DNA of 64,000 bases from Rhodocyclus tenuis (GCF_014197755.1 NZ_JACIGE010000003.1:237130-301129); one strand, 5' to 3'. Positions 47,269 through 56,983 are shown, counted from the first letter of the stretch. The notes: generated from the letters alone by a model not told the origin. Made by a program: numbers and translations.

Positions 47269-48885
47269 TCAGATCCGGTAACGGCTGAGCGCCGCTTGCT
47301 GCTGTTCGGCCTGTTCGTCGAGGCCGATGGCACTGGCCGCGGTCTGTTCGGCAGCGGCGCTCGACTCCTCGGACATCTGCGCGATGCGTTCAACCTGCCC
47401 GGCGATGCTGTTGCTGGCAATCCCCTGCTCGCGAATGGCGTCGGCGATCTCGTGCACCGTCTCGCTCGTTTTCTGCGCCGCCTCGCCGATGCGACGGATC
47501 GCCTGATCGGCGTCGTCAGCGCGCGTAACGCTGACATTGACGCGCGCCTCGACGGCGATTACCTGCTCGGCCGCGCGCTGCGAACCGACGCGCATGGCCT
47601 CGATGGTGTCGGCAATCTCGCGCGTCGATGCTGCCGTGCGTTCAGCCAGTTTGCGCACCTCGTCGGCGACAACGGCAAAACCGCGCCCCTGCTCGCCGGC
47701 GCGTGCGGCTTCGATCGCGGCGTTGAGCGCCAGCAGGTTGGTCTGCTCGGCAACCTCACGAATCACCTGCACGACATTGCCGACGTTGGCACTCTGCTGC
47801 TCAAGGTCGCGAATCGATCCGGCGGCGCTGCGCACCACGGAAGAAATTTCGCGAATGTCGCCAATCGTGTCGGCGATGGTGCGCGAGCTCGACAGCGCCA
47901 GGTCACTCGAGGTTGTCGCCAAGGTCTGTGCTTCCTGCGTACGTTCGGCAACATGGTTGATGCTCACGGTCATTTCCTCGACCGTCGCCGCCACCGACGA
48001 CGCCGCCTCGCTCTGCGCCGTCGCCGCCTGCGCCACCTGTTGCGCGGTGGACTTCAACTCGCGCGCCGCAACCGAAACATCGCCGGCACTACGCACCGCC
48101 ACGCCCAGACTGCCGCGCAGCGTTTCCAGCAGGGTATTGAAAGCAGTCGCGGTGCGGCCAACCTCGTCGTTGCGCAGAACCGCAGCGCTGCGCGTGAAAT
48201 CGAGCGAAGCGCTGACCTCGCGCATCGTCGACTCGATGCCTGCCAGGCTGGCGCGGATATGCCGGAACAACAGCCCGCCCATGACGACGACGGCAAGCAG
48301 CGCGACGACAATCGAAGCGATCGTTATCTGCAGCGAACGCACATAGGCGTCCTTGCTGTCGGCCAGCAACTTGTCGCTCAGTTTCTGGTTGTAGTCGATG
48401 TGTGCGTTGAGTGCGCCGCTGATGACGCGCGCCGTCGCGAACAGCGCGGTCGTCAGGATGGTGCGCGCGCTATCGACATCGCCCGAGTTCGATCGCTCGA
48501 ACGCCGTCGCGAGAATGTCGTGATAAGCGAGCAGCGCCGCGCGGTCATCCTCGAGCAACTTGCGATCTTCATCGTCGGAGATGAGCTCGCGTTGATACTT
48601 CTCAAGCAGGCCGTTGAAAACCACTTCGTCATCGGCGATCTGCTTTTCGATCTTCTGCTTGGCTTCGGCATCGACAAACAAGGCGTGCTGGTAGGCGCCG
48701 ATACGGATGCGCGAGAAAGCCAGTGCGGCTTCGTCAAGCGTTTTCAGGCTCGGCAGCGTGTTGGCCTGGATGTACTCGAGCCGCTGCTGCGCCTCGTAAA
48801 GCTGCCACAAACCGCCAACGCCGACGCTGAAAAGCGCGCCGAGTGCAAGCAACAGGGTGATGACCAGTCTTTGCGTGATACTCAT
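47269..48885 (-). CDS. Methyl-accepting chemotaxis protein
   Basis: 538 residues. TM1 at about 8-30, a periplasmic four-helix-bundle ligand domain (about 31-185), TM2 at about 187-210, HAMP, and a long signalling coil. The conserved hairpin tip reads [20 protein letters not shown] (about 385-404) and continues [20 protein letters not shown], which is close to the universal MCP tip. No C-terminal CheR pentapeptide tether is present. Ligand unknown. Preceded by a sigma-28-like promoter, consistent with control alongside flagella. Confidence 0.94.
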   Translation of the reverse strand: MSITQRLVITLLLALGALFSVGVGGLWQLYEAQQRLEYIQANTLPSLKTLDEAALAFSRIRIGAYQHALFVDAEAKQKIEKQIADDEVVFNGLLEKYQRELISDDEDRKLLEDDRAALLAYHDILATAFERSNSGDVDSARTILTTALFATARVISGALNAHIDYNQKLSDKLLADSKDAYVRSLQITIASIVVALLAVVVMGGLLFRHIRASLAGIESTMREVSASLDFTRSAAVLRNDEVGRTATAFNTLLETLRGSLGVAVRSAGDVSVAARELKSTAQQVAQAATAQSEAASSVAATVEEMTVSINHVAERTQEAQTLATTSSDLALSSSRTIADTIGDIREISSVVRSAAGSIRDLEQQSANVGNVVQVIREVAEQTNLLALNAAIEAARAGEQGRGFAVVADEVRKLAERTAASTREIADTIEAMRVGSQRAAEQVIAVEARVNVSVTRADDADQAIRRIGEAAQKTSETVHEIADAIREQGIASNSIAGQVERIAQMSEESSAAAEQTAASAIGLDEQAEQQQAALSRYRI

Positions 48886-48906
48886 GTAAACCTCCGGCTG
48901 AAGACA

Positions 48907-48933
48907 GTATCGACCTGAAAAAGCGCGTAATTA
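48907..48933 (-). promoter_or_regulatory. Candidate sigma-28 (FliA) promoter of the chemoreceptor gene
   Basis: On the minus strand TAAT (48930-48933), a 15-base spacer and GTCGATAC (48907-48914) resemble TAAA-N15-GCCGATAA at 9 of 12 positions. It would start transcription near 48900, with GGAGG between there and the ATG at 48885. A CGCGT/ACGCG dyad (48924-48938) overlaps the -35 side. Confidence 0.5.
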
Positions 48934-48987
48934 ACGCGTAACAATAGCCCAAACTAAGCTACAAAGGGCTCAAATTCGCAAAACAGC

Positions 48988-49377
48988 TCAAGACCAGAGA
49001 CGATTTGCACCAATCGAGTACAAGCCGAGCCAGGTCATGCTCAGCGAGCCGAACAGATGAATGCCGGCCAGCGTCATCGCCCAGGCCGGCTGGCCGGCGA
49101 GCAGGCGTTCGACGACTTCGGCGGAGAAGGTCGAGAAAGTGGTGAGTCCGCCGAGGAAGCCGGTGATCACTAACAGCTTCATTTCCGGCGCGAGGTCGGC
49201 ATACTGGTGAAAAAACCCGAGCGCGACGCCAATCAGGTAGCCGCCGATCAGGTTGGCGGCGAGCGTACCGAGCGGCAGCGCGAGAAACAGCGGGTTGAGC
49301 GCCAGACCGAGCAGCCAGCGCAACCAGGCGCCGCAGGCAGCACCAATGCCGATGACGGCGAACGCCAGTAAATTCAT
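48988..49377 (-). CDS. crcB: Fluoride ion channel CrcB/Fluc
   Basis: 129 residues with four TM helices. The conserved GGLTTFSTFS motif (about 74-83) and the N-terminal GAACGAWLRW and ANLIGGYLIG segments match dual-topology fluoride exporters. It works as an antiparallel dimer at the inner membrane. Just downstream of the convergent-side gap to the chemoreceptor gene. No fluoride riboswitch was recognised in its leader. Confidence 0.95.
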   Translation of the reverse strand: MNLLAFAVIGIGAACGAWLRWLLGLALNPLFLALPLGTLAANLIGGYLIGVALGFFHQYADLAPEMKLLVITGFLGGLTTFSTFSAEVVERLLAGQPAWAMTLAGIHLFGSLSMTWLGLYSIGANRLWS

Positions 49378-49587
49378 TGTCGATTCCTGAGTGCCATCGC
49401 TGCCGTCCCCGTTTCTCGCGAATTCTAACGCTTTGCCACGCGGGCCGCGCCGCTGGCGAGCGAATCACACTTTCGCTGGCCAGCGAATTGCCGACTGCCG
49501 ATTGCCGCTGAAAGCGATGGTACAAGCAGGGGCGGCGGGGCGATGGCCTGCTGTAAAATAGGCTGCTTCCGGAAACGAGGAACCGCC

Positions 49588-51414
49588 GTGAGCCATCCCC
49601 CGCACGAAAGCGCAACCCCCGCCAGCAATTTCATCCGCAACATCGTCGAAGCCGACCTTGCTGCCGGCAAGTTCGCCGCGCGCCGCTGGTCGGGCCAGCC
49701 CGGCGCCGCCGCCGACCACGCCGCCGCGCCGGCCGACGCGGCGAAGATCCGCACGCGCTTTCCGCCCGAGCCGAACGGCTACCTGCACTTCGGCCACGCC
49801 AAGTCGATCTGCCTCAACTTCGGCCTCGCCGAGCAGTTCGACGGCCGCTGCCACCTGCGCTTCGACGACACCAACCCGGAAAAGGAAGAACAGGAATACG
49901 TCGATTCGATCATCGATGCCGTGCGCTGGCTCGGCTTCTCGTGGAGCGGCGGCGGCGAGGACAACCTCTACCACGCCTCCAGCTACTTTGCGTGGATGCT
50001 CGCTTTCGCCGAGCACCTGATCATCACCGGCAACGCCTACGTCGACAGCCAGAGCGCCGACGAAATCCGCGCCGGCCGCGGCACGCTGACGCACCCAGGC
50101 GTCGACTCGCCGTTCCGCACGCGCAGCCGCGCGGAAAATCTCGACCTCTTCCGGCGCATGCAGGCCGGCGAGTTCGCCGACGGCACGCACGTGCTGCGCG
50201 CGAAGATCGACATGGCGTCGCCCAACATCAACCTGCGCGACCCGCTGATCTACCGCATCCGCCACGCCACGCACCACCGCAGCGGCGACCGCTACTGCGT
50301 CTATCCGCTGTACACCTTCGCGCACCCGATCGAGGATGCGCTCGAGAACATCACGCACTCGATCTGCACGCTCGAATTCGAGGATCAGCGCCCGTTCTAC
50401 GACTGGCTGCTCGAACGCCTCGCCGAAACGACGACGCTGGCCGACGGCAGCAGCGTCGGCGGCCTGCTGCAACGGCCGCTGCCGCAGCAGATCGAGTTCT
50501 CGCGCCTCAACCTCACCTACGTCGTCCTCTCCAAGCGCCGCCTGATCCAGCTCGTTGAAGAAGGCCACGTCGACGGCTGGGACGACCCGCGCCTGCCGAC
50601 GCTGGTTGGTGCACGCCGTCGCGGCTACTCGCCGGAAGGCTTCCGCCTCTTCGCCGAGCGCATCGGTGTCTCCAAGTCCGATTCGCTGATCGACTTCGTG
50701 CTGTTTGAAGATTGCCAGCGCGAGGTGATGAACGAGTCGGCCGAGCGCCGCATCGCCGTGCTCGACCCGCTCAAGCTGATCATCACCAATTATCCGGAAG
50801 GCGCTAGCGAGGAATGTGCGGCGCCGAACCATCCGCAACGCCCCGAGCTTGGCACGCGCAGCACCCCCTTCGGCCGCGAGCTGTGGATCGAGCGCGAGGA
50901 CTTCATGGAAGTGCCGGTGAAAGGCTATCGCCGCCTCTTCCCCGGCAACATGGCGCGCCTGCGCTACGCTTACGTCGTGCGCTGCACCGGCTGCGAAAAG
51001 GATGCCGACGGCAATGTGACGGCTGTCCTCTGCGAATACCTGCCGGAGACGAAGTCGGGAACCCCCGGCGCCGATTCGGTCAAGGTCAAGGGCAACCTGC
51101 ACTGGGTCTCGGCCGCGCACGGCTTCGCCGCCGACGTACGCCTCTACGACCGCCTGTTCGCCGTGCCGGCGCCGGGTGCGCGTCGCGAGGGCGACGCAGA
51201 AGGCCTCGAACGCAGCTTCCTCGACGACCTCAACCCGCATTCGCGGCAGACGATCAGCGCCCAACTCGAACCGGCGCTGCGCGACGCAGCGGCCGAGGCA
51301 CGCTTCCAGTTCGAACGCCACGGCTACTTCGTCGCCGACCGCGTCGACAGCCAGCCCGGCGCGCCGGTGTTCAACCGCGCGGTAACGCTCAAGGATTCCT
51401 GGAGCAAGGGCTGA
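49588..51414 (+). CDS. glnS: Glutaminyl-tRNA synthetase
   Basis: 608 residues, class I synthetase charging tRNA-Gln. The nucleotide-binding HIGH-type motif is FPPEPNGYLHFGHAKS, and the KMSKS-type loop is VLSKRRL. The FDDTNPEKEEQEYVDSI and GYSPEGFRLF segments separate it from GltX. GTG at 49588 is chosen, with GAGGAA nine bases upstream; an in-frame ATG 45 bases earlier lacks a site. Its N-terminus carries about 40 extra Ala-rich residues compared with E. coli. Followed by a very strong hairpin. Confidence 0.96.
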   Translation: MSHPPHESATPASNFIRNIVEADLAAGKFAARRWSGQPGAAADHAAAPADAAKIRTRFPPEPNGYLHFGHAKSICLNFGLAEQFDGRCHLRFDDTNPEKEEQEYVDSIIDAVRWLGFSWSGGGEDNLYHASSYFAWMLAFAEHLIITGNAYVDSQSADEIRAGRGTLTHPGVDSPFRTRSRAENLDLFRRMQAGEFADGTHVLRAKIDMASPNINLRDPLIYRIRHATHHRSGDRYCVYPLYTFAHPIEDALENITHSICTLEFEDQRPFYDWLLERLAETTTLADGSSVGGLLQRPLPQQIEFSRLNLTYVVLSKRRLIQLVEEGHVDGWDDPRLPTLVGARRRGYSPEGFRLFAERIGVSKSDSLIDFVLFEDCQREVMNESAERRIAVLDPLKLIITNYPEGASEECAAPNHPQRPELGTRSTPFGRELWIEREDFMEVPVKGYRRLFPGNMARLRYAYVVRCTGCEKDADGNVTAVLCEYLPETKSGTPGADSVKVKGNLHWVSAAHGFAADVRLYDRLFAVPAPGARREGDAEGLERSFLDDLNPHSRQTISAQLEPALRDAAAEARFQFERHGYFVADRVDSQPGAPVFNRAVTLKDSWSKG

Positions 51415-51440
51415 GCCGCGCCGACACCACGCCAGCGATC

Positions 51441-51482
51441 GCTTCGGGGCTCCGTCGCCAGTGTGCGACGGAGCCCCGAAGC
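51441..51482 (+). terminator. Long hairpin terminator after glnS
   Basis: Perfect 18-bp stem (51441-51458 with 51465-51482) and a 6-base loop, followed by TTTG then A-rich sequence. The stem is strong but the T tract is short on the plus strand. Confidence 0.75.
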
Positions 51483-51525
51483 TTTGAAAAATCACGAACA
51501 ACCTGAAACGCCAAGCGACACGACC

Positions 51526-52695
51526 ATGACCGCAAGCACGCTGATCCATCACCCGCTGCCGGCCACGCCGGCAAACCCGAACGAACCCGCCATCGTCGGC
51601 GGCCGCGTCGAACTGCAACTACTGACCACGCTCAAGTGCAACCTCAAGTGCAGCTACTGCTCGCTCGGCGTCGGCGACATGCTCGGCTCGCAGACCGAAC
51701 TCAAGTACGACATCGACCAGCTGGCCGCCTTCGTCGACGCCCAGCTCGCCGGCAAGGAAATCTACGTCACCTTCTACGGCGGCGAGCCGACGCTCAACCT
51801 GCCGATGATGAAGCAGGTGATGCAGCGCTTCCCCGGCTTCCGCTACCAGCTGCAGACCAACGGCACGCTGCTCGACAACCTGCCCGACTGGGTGCTGCAC
51901 AAGCTCTCCAACGTGCTCGTCTCGATCGACGGCGGCGAGGAAACGACCGACGGCTTCCGCGGCCGTGGCGTCTGGCGACAGGTGCAGAAGAACGTCGCGC
52001 ACGTGCGCGACCGCATCGGCGGCAGCGTCACCGCGCGCGTCACCTGGGGCAAGCCGACGACCAGCTTCGAGGAACTCGACGACCTCGCCGAAAGCTTCGA
52101 CTACCTCTACTGGCAGTTCGTCGCCGACGAGCAATACGACGGCGACTCGATCGACCGGCGCAAGGAAGTGCTCGTTCGCCTGATCGACAAGTTCTTCAAC
52201 CGCACCGACAAGCTCTATCCGTTGATTCCGCTGATGGGCATGGTGCGCAACAAGGTACTGCCCTCACGCGTCGAGGAGCTGTGCCGTGGCCTGACGCAGT
52301 GCCGCGTGTCGACGCACATCCTCAACGTGATGCCCGACGGTCGCATCTTCCCCTGCCCGGACATGCTCTACGACCCGGCGATGCAGATGGGCGAGATCCA
52401 GTCGAACTGGCTGCGCAGAAGCCCCTTGCAGCCGCATCCGGCGATGCCGTGCGAAGGCTGCGAGGCATTTGCCTGGTGCCGCCGCAACTGCATGAAGAAC
52501 CTGCACCGCGGCTACGTGCAGCAGGACGCCGAGTACCGCGAGCGCGTCGTCGAACCGATCTGCGAACTGATCCGCTTCATGGGCCGCGAGATCGACCGCC
52601 ACGACCCGCAGGCGTGGTTCGCGCAGGCGTCGCTGCCGGTGCGCAAACAGATCGCCGACGCCGAGGTTTACGAGTACGTCGAGATCATGCCCTGA
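51526..52695 (+). CDS. Radical SAM / SPASM-domain protein
   Basis: 389 residues. The 4Fe-4S site CxxxCxxC is CNLKCSYC (about residues 37-44), followed by the GGEPTLN motif of SAM binding. The C-terminal SPASM/twitch region has CRGLTQC, IFPCPDM and a CX2CX5CX3C cluster (CEGCEAFAWCRRNC), ligands for auxiliary clusters. Such proteins modify peptides or act as sulfatase-maturing or dehydrogenase-like enzymes. No precursor peptide or sulfatase was found next to it. ATG at 51526 is chosen because an upstream in-frame GTG lies inside the glnS terminator. The substrate is unknown. Confidence 0.85.
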   Translation: MTASTLIHHPLPATPANPNEPAIVGGRVELQLLTTLKCNLKCSYCSLGVGDMLGSQTELKYDIDQLAAFVDAQLAGKEIYVTFYGGEPTLNLPMMKQVMQRFPGFRYQLQTNGTLLDNLPDWVLHKLSNVLVSIDGGEETTDGFRGRGVWRQVQKNVAHVRDRIGGSVTARVTWGKPTTSFEELDDLAESFDYLYWQFVADEQYDGDSIDRRKEVLVRLIDKFFNRTDKLYPLIPLMGMVRNKVLPSRVEELCRGLTQCRVSTHILNVMPDGRIFPCPDMLYDPAMQMGEIQSNWLRRSPLQPHPAMPCEGCEAFAWCRRNCMKNLHRGYVQQDAEYRERVVEPICELIRFMGREIDRHDPQAWFAQASLPVRKQIADAEVYEYVEIMP

Positions 52696-52753
52696 GCAGG
52701 ATTGCCATGGACGCGCCGGGCAAGGCAAGCGGGCGTCCACGGCGAGAGAACGC

Positions 52754-53968
52754 TCATGCCACCGCCGCGGCCGGCGCCACCGGCGCTTCGCGGATCGGCA
52801 GGTTGACCAGCGCGGCCGCAGCGGCGAGCGCCATGTCGGCGTACCACATCCAGCCGTAGTCGCCGAAACGGCTGATCGTCAGGCCGCCGAGCCAGGCGCC
52901 GAAGAAACCGCCGATCTGGTGCGAGAGCAGCGTCAGCCCGAACAGCGTCGCGAGATAGCGGATGCCGAACAGCTTGCCGACGATGGCGGCAGTCGGCGGC
53001 ACCGTCGCCAGCCAGGTGAAACCGAGCCCGGCGGCGAAGAGGTAGAAGGTCAGATCGGTGTGCGGCACCAGCAGATAGACGCCGATCAGCAGCGCGCGCG
53101 AGCCGTACATCGCCGCCAGCACGTACTTGCTGCGGTAGCGCGACACACACGAACCGGCGTAGAGGCTGCCGAAGATGTTGGCCAGCCCGATGATCGCCAG
53201 CGACCAGCTGGCGACCGACGGTGGCAGGCCGCAGAGATTCACCTCGCCGGGAAGGTGCGTCACCAGAAAGGCGATGTGGAAGCCGCAGGTGAAGAAACCG
53301 GCGTGCAGCAGCAGGTAGCTGCGATCCTGCAGCGCGCTACGGATCGCGTGGCCGAGGCCGCGGTCCTCCTCGGCGTGCGGGTGCGTCTCGTGTGCGCCCT
53401 GCGTCAGCTTGCCGACCAGCGGCAAGGCGGCCAGCGCCATCACCGCCATCGCCCACATCGCGCCCATCCAGCCGACGCTCTGGATCAGCTTCTGCATGAT
53501 CGGCGCGACGACGAACTGGCCGAAAGAACCGCCGGCGTTGATCACCCCCGACGCCGATCCGCGCGCCTCGAGCGGCAGGCGCTGCGCTGCGGCGCCGATC
53601 AGCACCGAAAAGCTGCTGGCGCCCGAACCGATCGCCGCCAGCACGCCGAGCGACACCGTCAGCCCGAAACCCGAACTTACGAACGGCGTCAGCGTGCTGC
53701 CGACGGCGAGCAGCAGCAGCCCGCCGATCAGCACGGCGCGCGGACCGTAGCGGTCGGCAACCGCGCCGGCAACCGGCTGAATGGCGCCCCAGCTGAACTG
53801 GCCGATCGCCAGCGCAAAACTGATCGTCGCGATGCCTAGGCCGGTCGTTGCGTCGAGCGGGCTGATGAACAGGCCCAGCGACTGCCGCGTTCCCATGGTG
53901 ATCATGAGGATGCCGGCAGCGGCGAGCGTGGTGATCAGGACATCAGGTCGGCGCAGCGAGGCGAACAT
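52754..53968 (-). CDS. Major facilitator superfamily transporter (OFA/NarK-like)
   Basis: 404 residues and 12 hydrophobic segments in two six-helix halves. The loop 2-3 motif is GAVADRYGPRAV, and the N-terminal MGTRQSLGLFISPLDATTGLG suits the oxalate/formate antiporter-like or monocarboxylate group. A short cytoplasmic loop with His and Glu residues (THPHAEED) lies between halves. Substrate unknown. It converges with the radical SAM gene with 58 bases between stops. Confidence 0.88.
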   Translation of the reverse strand: MFASLRRPDVLITTLAAAGILMITMGTRQSLGLFISPLDATTGLGIATISFALAIGQFSWGAIQPVAGAVADRYGPRAVLIGGLLLLAVGSTLTPFVSSGFGLTVSLGVLAAIGSGASSFSVLIGAAAQRLPLEARGSASGVINAGGSFGQFVVAPIMQKLIQSVGWMGAMWAMAVMALAALPLVGKLTQGAHETHPHAEEDRGLGHAIRSALQDRSYLLLHAGFFTCGFHIAFLVTHLPGEVNLCGLPPSVASWSLAIIGLANIFGSLYAGSCVSRYRSKYVLAAMYGSRALLIGVYLLVPHTDLTFYLFAAGLGFTWLATVPPTAAIVGKLFGIRYLATLFGLTLLSHQIGGFFGAWLGGLTISRFGDYGWMWYADMALAAAAALVNLPIREAPVAPAAAVA

Positions 53969-54102
53969 GGCGTATTTCCGGGAAAACCAGAGGCAAGGAA
54001 CAGGAGAATCCGGGGTTCAGAGGCGCGGCGTACGCGGGAATTCCCCGGCTTGATAAAAATACGGGCGTCTTGCGAAAACGCCTGATTCGGCGACGGGCGG
54101 GC

Positions 54103-55299
54103 TCAACTTGCGTTCGCTCCGGCATGCGGCAGCAGGGCCACATGCACTGGCGACATCTTGCCCTCGAGAAAGGCCGTGATCTCCTCGCGCCGAGCGATCG
54201 CATCCTGGTAGCCGAGTTGCATCAGCTCGCGGCAGTAAACCTGCTCGAACAACAGATAGCTGGCGAGGTTGCCGCCGCTGCGGCGCATGGCACCGAACAC
54301 GCGCATCAACAAACGGATCGCGAACGGCAGCCGATGCACATGCTTCTGCGCGATGCCCTCGAGCGCTTTTGACGGCGTCAGCACCATCACATCGACACGG
54401 CGCAGAGGCAGACCGGCTTCGCACGGATCGCCGCGCAGGGTGAGGCTGATGGTGCGGTTGATGTGCTCGATGCGTTCGATGTCGACCGACAGGCCGTCGA
54501 GGAAGATCGAGCTCATGACGTGGCCGGCGACCTGCGCCAGCGTCGGCCGGCCGTCGCCGCGCGTGCGCTCGGGCGCCTGCGCGCGCACGCTGGCAGTGCC
54601 GATGACCATCACCCGGTCGGCGCCAAGGTGCAAGGCAGGGCTCACCGGCGCGATCTGGCGGATCGAACCATCGCCGAAATACTCGCGATGCACCTTGTAC
54701 GCCGGAAAGATGAAGGGAATGGCCGTCGACGCCATCAGGTGCTCGACGCTGATCGCGCACTTGATGCCGACACGCTGCAGCCGGTTCCAGCCTGCCACCT
54801 GCGGCCCGGCTTCGAAAAAGCTGCAGCTCTGCCCCGAGGTATAGCCCGAGCAGGTGATGGCAATCGCGTCGAGCGCGCCCCGCTCGATGTTGCTGCGGAT
54901 GTTGGCAAAGTCGAGATGTTGCTCGAGCAGTTTCTGCAACGGTCGGTTGTCGAGCATCGACAATCCGCCCGAGGGAATGAACGCACCGAAGAACAGCCCC
55001 GACAGCCAGCGCAAGGCGTTGGCAGCGACCCCGGGGACATCGGCGCGATAGACGTGCTGCGGCCGGAAGTTGCGCCAGACCTCGCTCAGCCTGCCGACCG
55101 CAAGAGAGAAATTGTCGGCCTGGACGGCGAGTACGCCGGCGTTCACGCCGCCGGCCGAGGTGCCGCAGATGATCGGAAAGGGATTGCACAGCGGCTCGGG
55201 CTGGATTTCAGCGATGGCCTGCAATACGCCGACCTGGTAGGCGGCGCGTGCGCCACCGCCGGACAGCACCAGCGCAGTCTTTCTCAGCCTCGAACTCAC
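54103..55299 (-). CDS. Patatin-like phospholipase
   Basis: 398 residues. Oxyanion motif SGGGARAAYQVGVL, nucleophile elbow GTSAGG (serine about residue 48) and the DG dyad aspartate in YFGDGSIRQ complete a patatin catalytic Ser-Asp pair. There is no signal peptide, so it probably acts in the cytoplasm or at the inner membrane face on phospholipid or acyl esters. Separate from the MFS gene by 134 bases. Another phospholipase gene (pldA) lies a little to the right. Confidence 0.9.
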   Translation of the reverse strand: MSSRLRKTALVLSGGGARAAYQVGVLQAIAEIQPEPLCNPFPIICGTSAGGVNAGVLAVQADNFSLAVGRLSEVWRNFRPQHVYRADVPGVAANALRWLSGLFFGAFIPSGGLSMLDNRPLQKLLEQHLDFANIRSNIERGALDAIAITCSGYTSGQSCSFFEAGPQVAGWNRLQRVGIKCAISVEHLMASTAIPFIFPAYKVHREYFGDGSIRQIAPVSPALHLGADRVMVIGTASVRAQAPERTRGDGRPTLAQVAGHVMSSIFLDGLSVDIERIEHINRTISLTLRGDPCEAGLPLRRVDVMVLTPSKALEGIAQKHVHRLPFAIRLLMRVFGAMRRSGGNLASYLLFEQVYCRELMQLGYQDAIARREEITAFLEGKMSPVHVALLPHAGANAS

Positions 55300-55393
55300 G
55301 CCGCCCCTCTGTTTCCCGATTTGCGCCAGTACGCATCGTAGCGCGCCACGGATGATTGGTGCGCACTCGCCCGGCGAATGACAGTGCCAGGCG

Positions 55394-55912
55394 TCAGTCG
55401 ATGCGGCAGCTCAGATAGAACGCCGGCGGCGGATACGAGGCAAGATTGACGCGCTGTTGCGGCGTCAATGCGGGCCCGGCGGAAAAACCCTGCTTCTGCC
55501 AGAAGGCGAGCGAGTCCTGTACGGAAACCAGTGCCGCCCGCGAGAATCCGGCAGCGCTCGCCGCGTCCCGCGCGAGGCGCAGCAGGGCGCCGGCGACGCC
55601 GCGACCCAGTGCGCGCGGCGCCACGGCCAGATCGTGCAGATAAAGGCAGTCGGGTGCCGCCGGCACGACAAACCCGCCACCGAGCGCCGTCACCTTGCCG
55701 AGCAGCGACGGGTAGCCGACAAGATAGGCGCAGATGCCGGCGTCGCTCGCCGCGACCCAGGCAAAGGCTGGTGCCGTCGCCAGGCGGGAGCGGATTATTG
55801 CTGCCGGCTCGTTCATCGCCGGCGGGTAACACAGGCGCTGCACGGCGACGACGCCGTCGATGTCGACAGCCGTCATCACCCGCAAGCTGATGGGAAGGGG
55901 AGCCTCACTCAT
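55394..55912 (-). CDS. GNAT-family N-acetyltransferase
   Basis: 172 residues with a single GNAT fold. The acetyl-CoA pyrophosphate loop is ALGRGVAGALLRLA (R/QxxGxG/A pattern), and FSRAALVSVQDSLAFWQKQGF carries the usual beta5-alpha4 end. Substrate unknown. Lies 15 bases after the pldA stop on the same strand, so it may be co-transcribed. Confidence 0.87.
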   Translation of the reverse strand: MSEAPLPISLRVMTAVDIDGVVAVQRLCYPPAMNEPAAIIRSRLATAPAFAWVAASDAGICAYLVGYPSLLGKVTALGGGFVVPAAPDCLYLHDLAVAPRALGRGVAGALLRLARDAASAAGFSRAALVSVQDSLAFWQKQGFSAGPALTPQQRVNLASYPPPAFYLSCRID

Positions 55913-55927
55913 GTTGCAGCGGGGCGC

Positions 55928-56983
55928 TTACATCCAGTCAGTGAGCAGCACGCCGAAGCCGATCGTGTTCTGCCGATGGTTGTAGTCGATCAGGCTTTCG
56001 CCATAGCCGGTGGTAAACTGAACGTAGCCCTTCAGCTTCTGCTTCTCGAGCAGCGGGAAGGTCCAGTCGAGTTGCGCGAAGCCACGCTTGGCATCCCAGG
56101 TGCTGCGCCCGATCAGCGTCAGCCGTTGCGCGCCGAAGCGGTAGCTGGCTTCGGCCTCGAAATCGCCGACATAGCGGTTGATGCCGGGATTGTCGTCGCT
56201 GTCGGCACTTTCCTTGATGCGGTACCACGGTTTGAGCAGCAGGCTGAAGTCGTCGCCGATCTCGAAACCGGCCTGCGCATAGATGCGGTTCCAGCTGCGC
56301 GACAATGGCCGGCTCTGCCCATTGGACTGATGCACGAAGCCGACGTTGAGGAAGCGGCCACGCAGGCCGAGCAGTTTGTAGTCGGTCGGCACGGTGACGA
56401 ACAGTTCGGGCTCGTAGTCGGTTTCGCGGAACGGCGCCGAGATGCCCTTGTTGTAGAGCTGCCAGTTGTTCTGCTGCGTGTAACCGAACCATAGATCGGC
56501 GCCCGAACCAAGCAGGTCCTGGTGCACCTTGGTCTTGAAGCTCAGCTGGAACTTCGCTTCGGTCGCATCGAGGCCCTGCGCTTCGGCCACATTGGCGTGC
56601 AGATAAGGCGAGAAGGGACGCTCGTTGACACGGTCACTGTAGCGGCCGAACAGGAGGTAATTGGTCTTGTGCGGGCGGAACGACCAGACGCCACGCTTGC
56701 TCTCGGCATTGACCTCCCAGCGCTCGGCAAGAGGACTGACCGGCGCGCTTTCGCTCGCCGCTGGCGCAGCTTGAGGCGCCGGCGCAGCGACCGCCGCCGG
56801 CTGCAGAGCGGCCGTATTGGCGGCGAGCAACGGTCCCTGGTCGCGCGCCAGTTCGTCGAAACAGCGCAAGCGTTGCGCGTTTTCGCTGATTGCCGCGCAA
56901 GACTGCAGGCTGGCCGCTTCGGCCAGCGGCATGGCCAGCAGACAACCCAGACCCAGCAGCACGCTTCCCCGTTTTTGTTGCAT
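55928..56983 (-). CDS. pldA: Outer-membrane phospholipase A (PldA/OMPLA)
   Basis: 351 residues. Signal peptide of about 23 residues (ending AEA), a short Cys-containing linker, an Ala/Pro-rich stretch (about 57-80) and a 12-strand beta-barrel. The catalytic HxSNG motif is FVHQSNGQS and the third residue of the triad is the asparagine in SRSWNR, as in E. coli OMPLA. It hydrolyses phospholipids that reach the outer leaflet. ATG at 56983 with GGGGA upstream is preferred over a start 20 codons earlier. It complements the Mla system, which removes the same lipids. Confidence 0.93.
   Translation of the reverse strand: MQQKRGSVLLGLGCLLAMPLAEAASLQSCAAISENAQRLRCFDELARDQGPLLAANTAALQPAAVAAPAPQAAPAASESAPVSPLAERWEVNAESKRGVWSFRPHKTNYLLFGRYSDRVNERPFSPYLHANVAEAQGLDATEAKFQLSFKTKVHQDLLGSGADLWFGYTQQNNWQLYNKGISAPFRETDYEPELFVTVPTDYKLLGLRGRFLNVGFVHQSNGQSRPLSRSWNRIYAQAGFEIGDDFSLLLKPWYRIKESADSDDNPGINRYVGDFEAEASYRFGAQRLTLIGRSTWDAKRGFAQLDWTFPLLEKQKLKGYVQFTTGYGESLIDYNHRQNTIGFGVLLTDWM

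Noticed and set aside
49378..49460. Fluoride riboswitch upstream of crcB
   Set aside because: A GCGATGGCACTC stretch recalls the start of the crcB motif, but the downstream pseudoknot partner and the CTGATG segment are absent.
49465..51618. Long minus-strand open frame antisense to glnS
   Set aside because: glnS is unambiguous and the frame extends past its terminator without start or motif.
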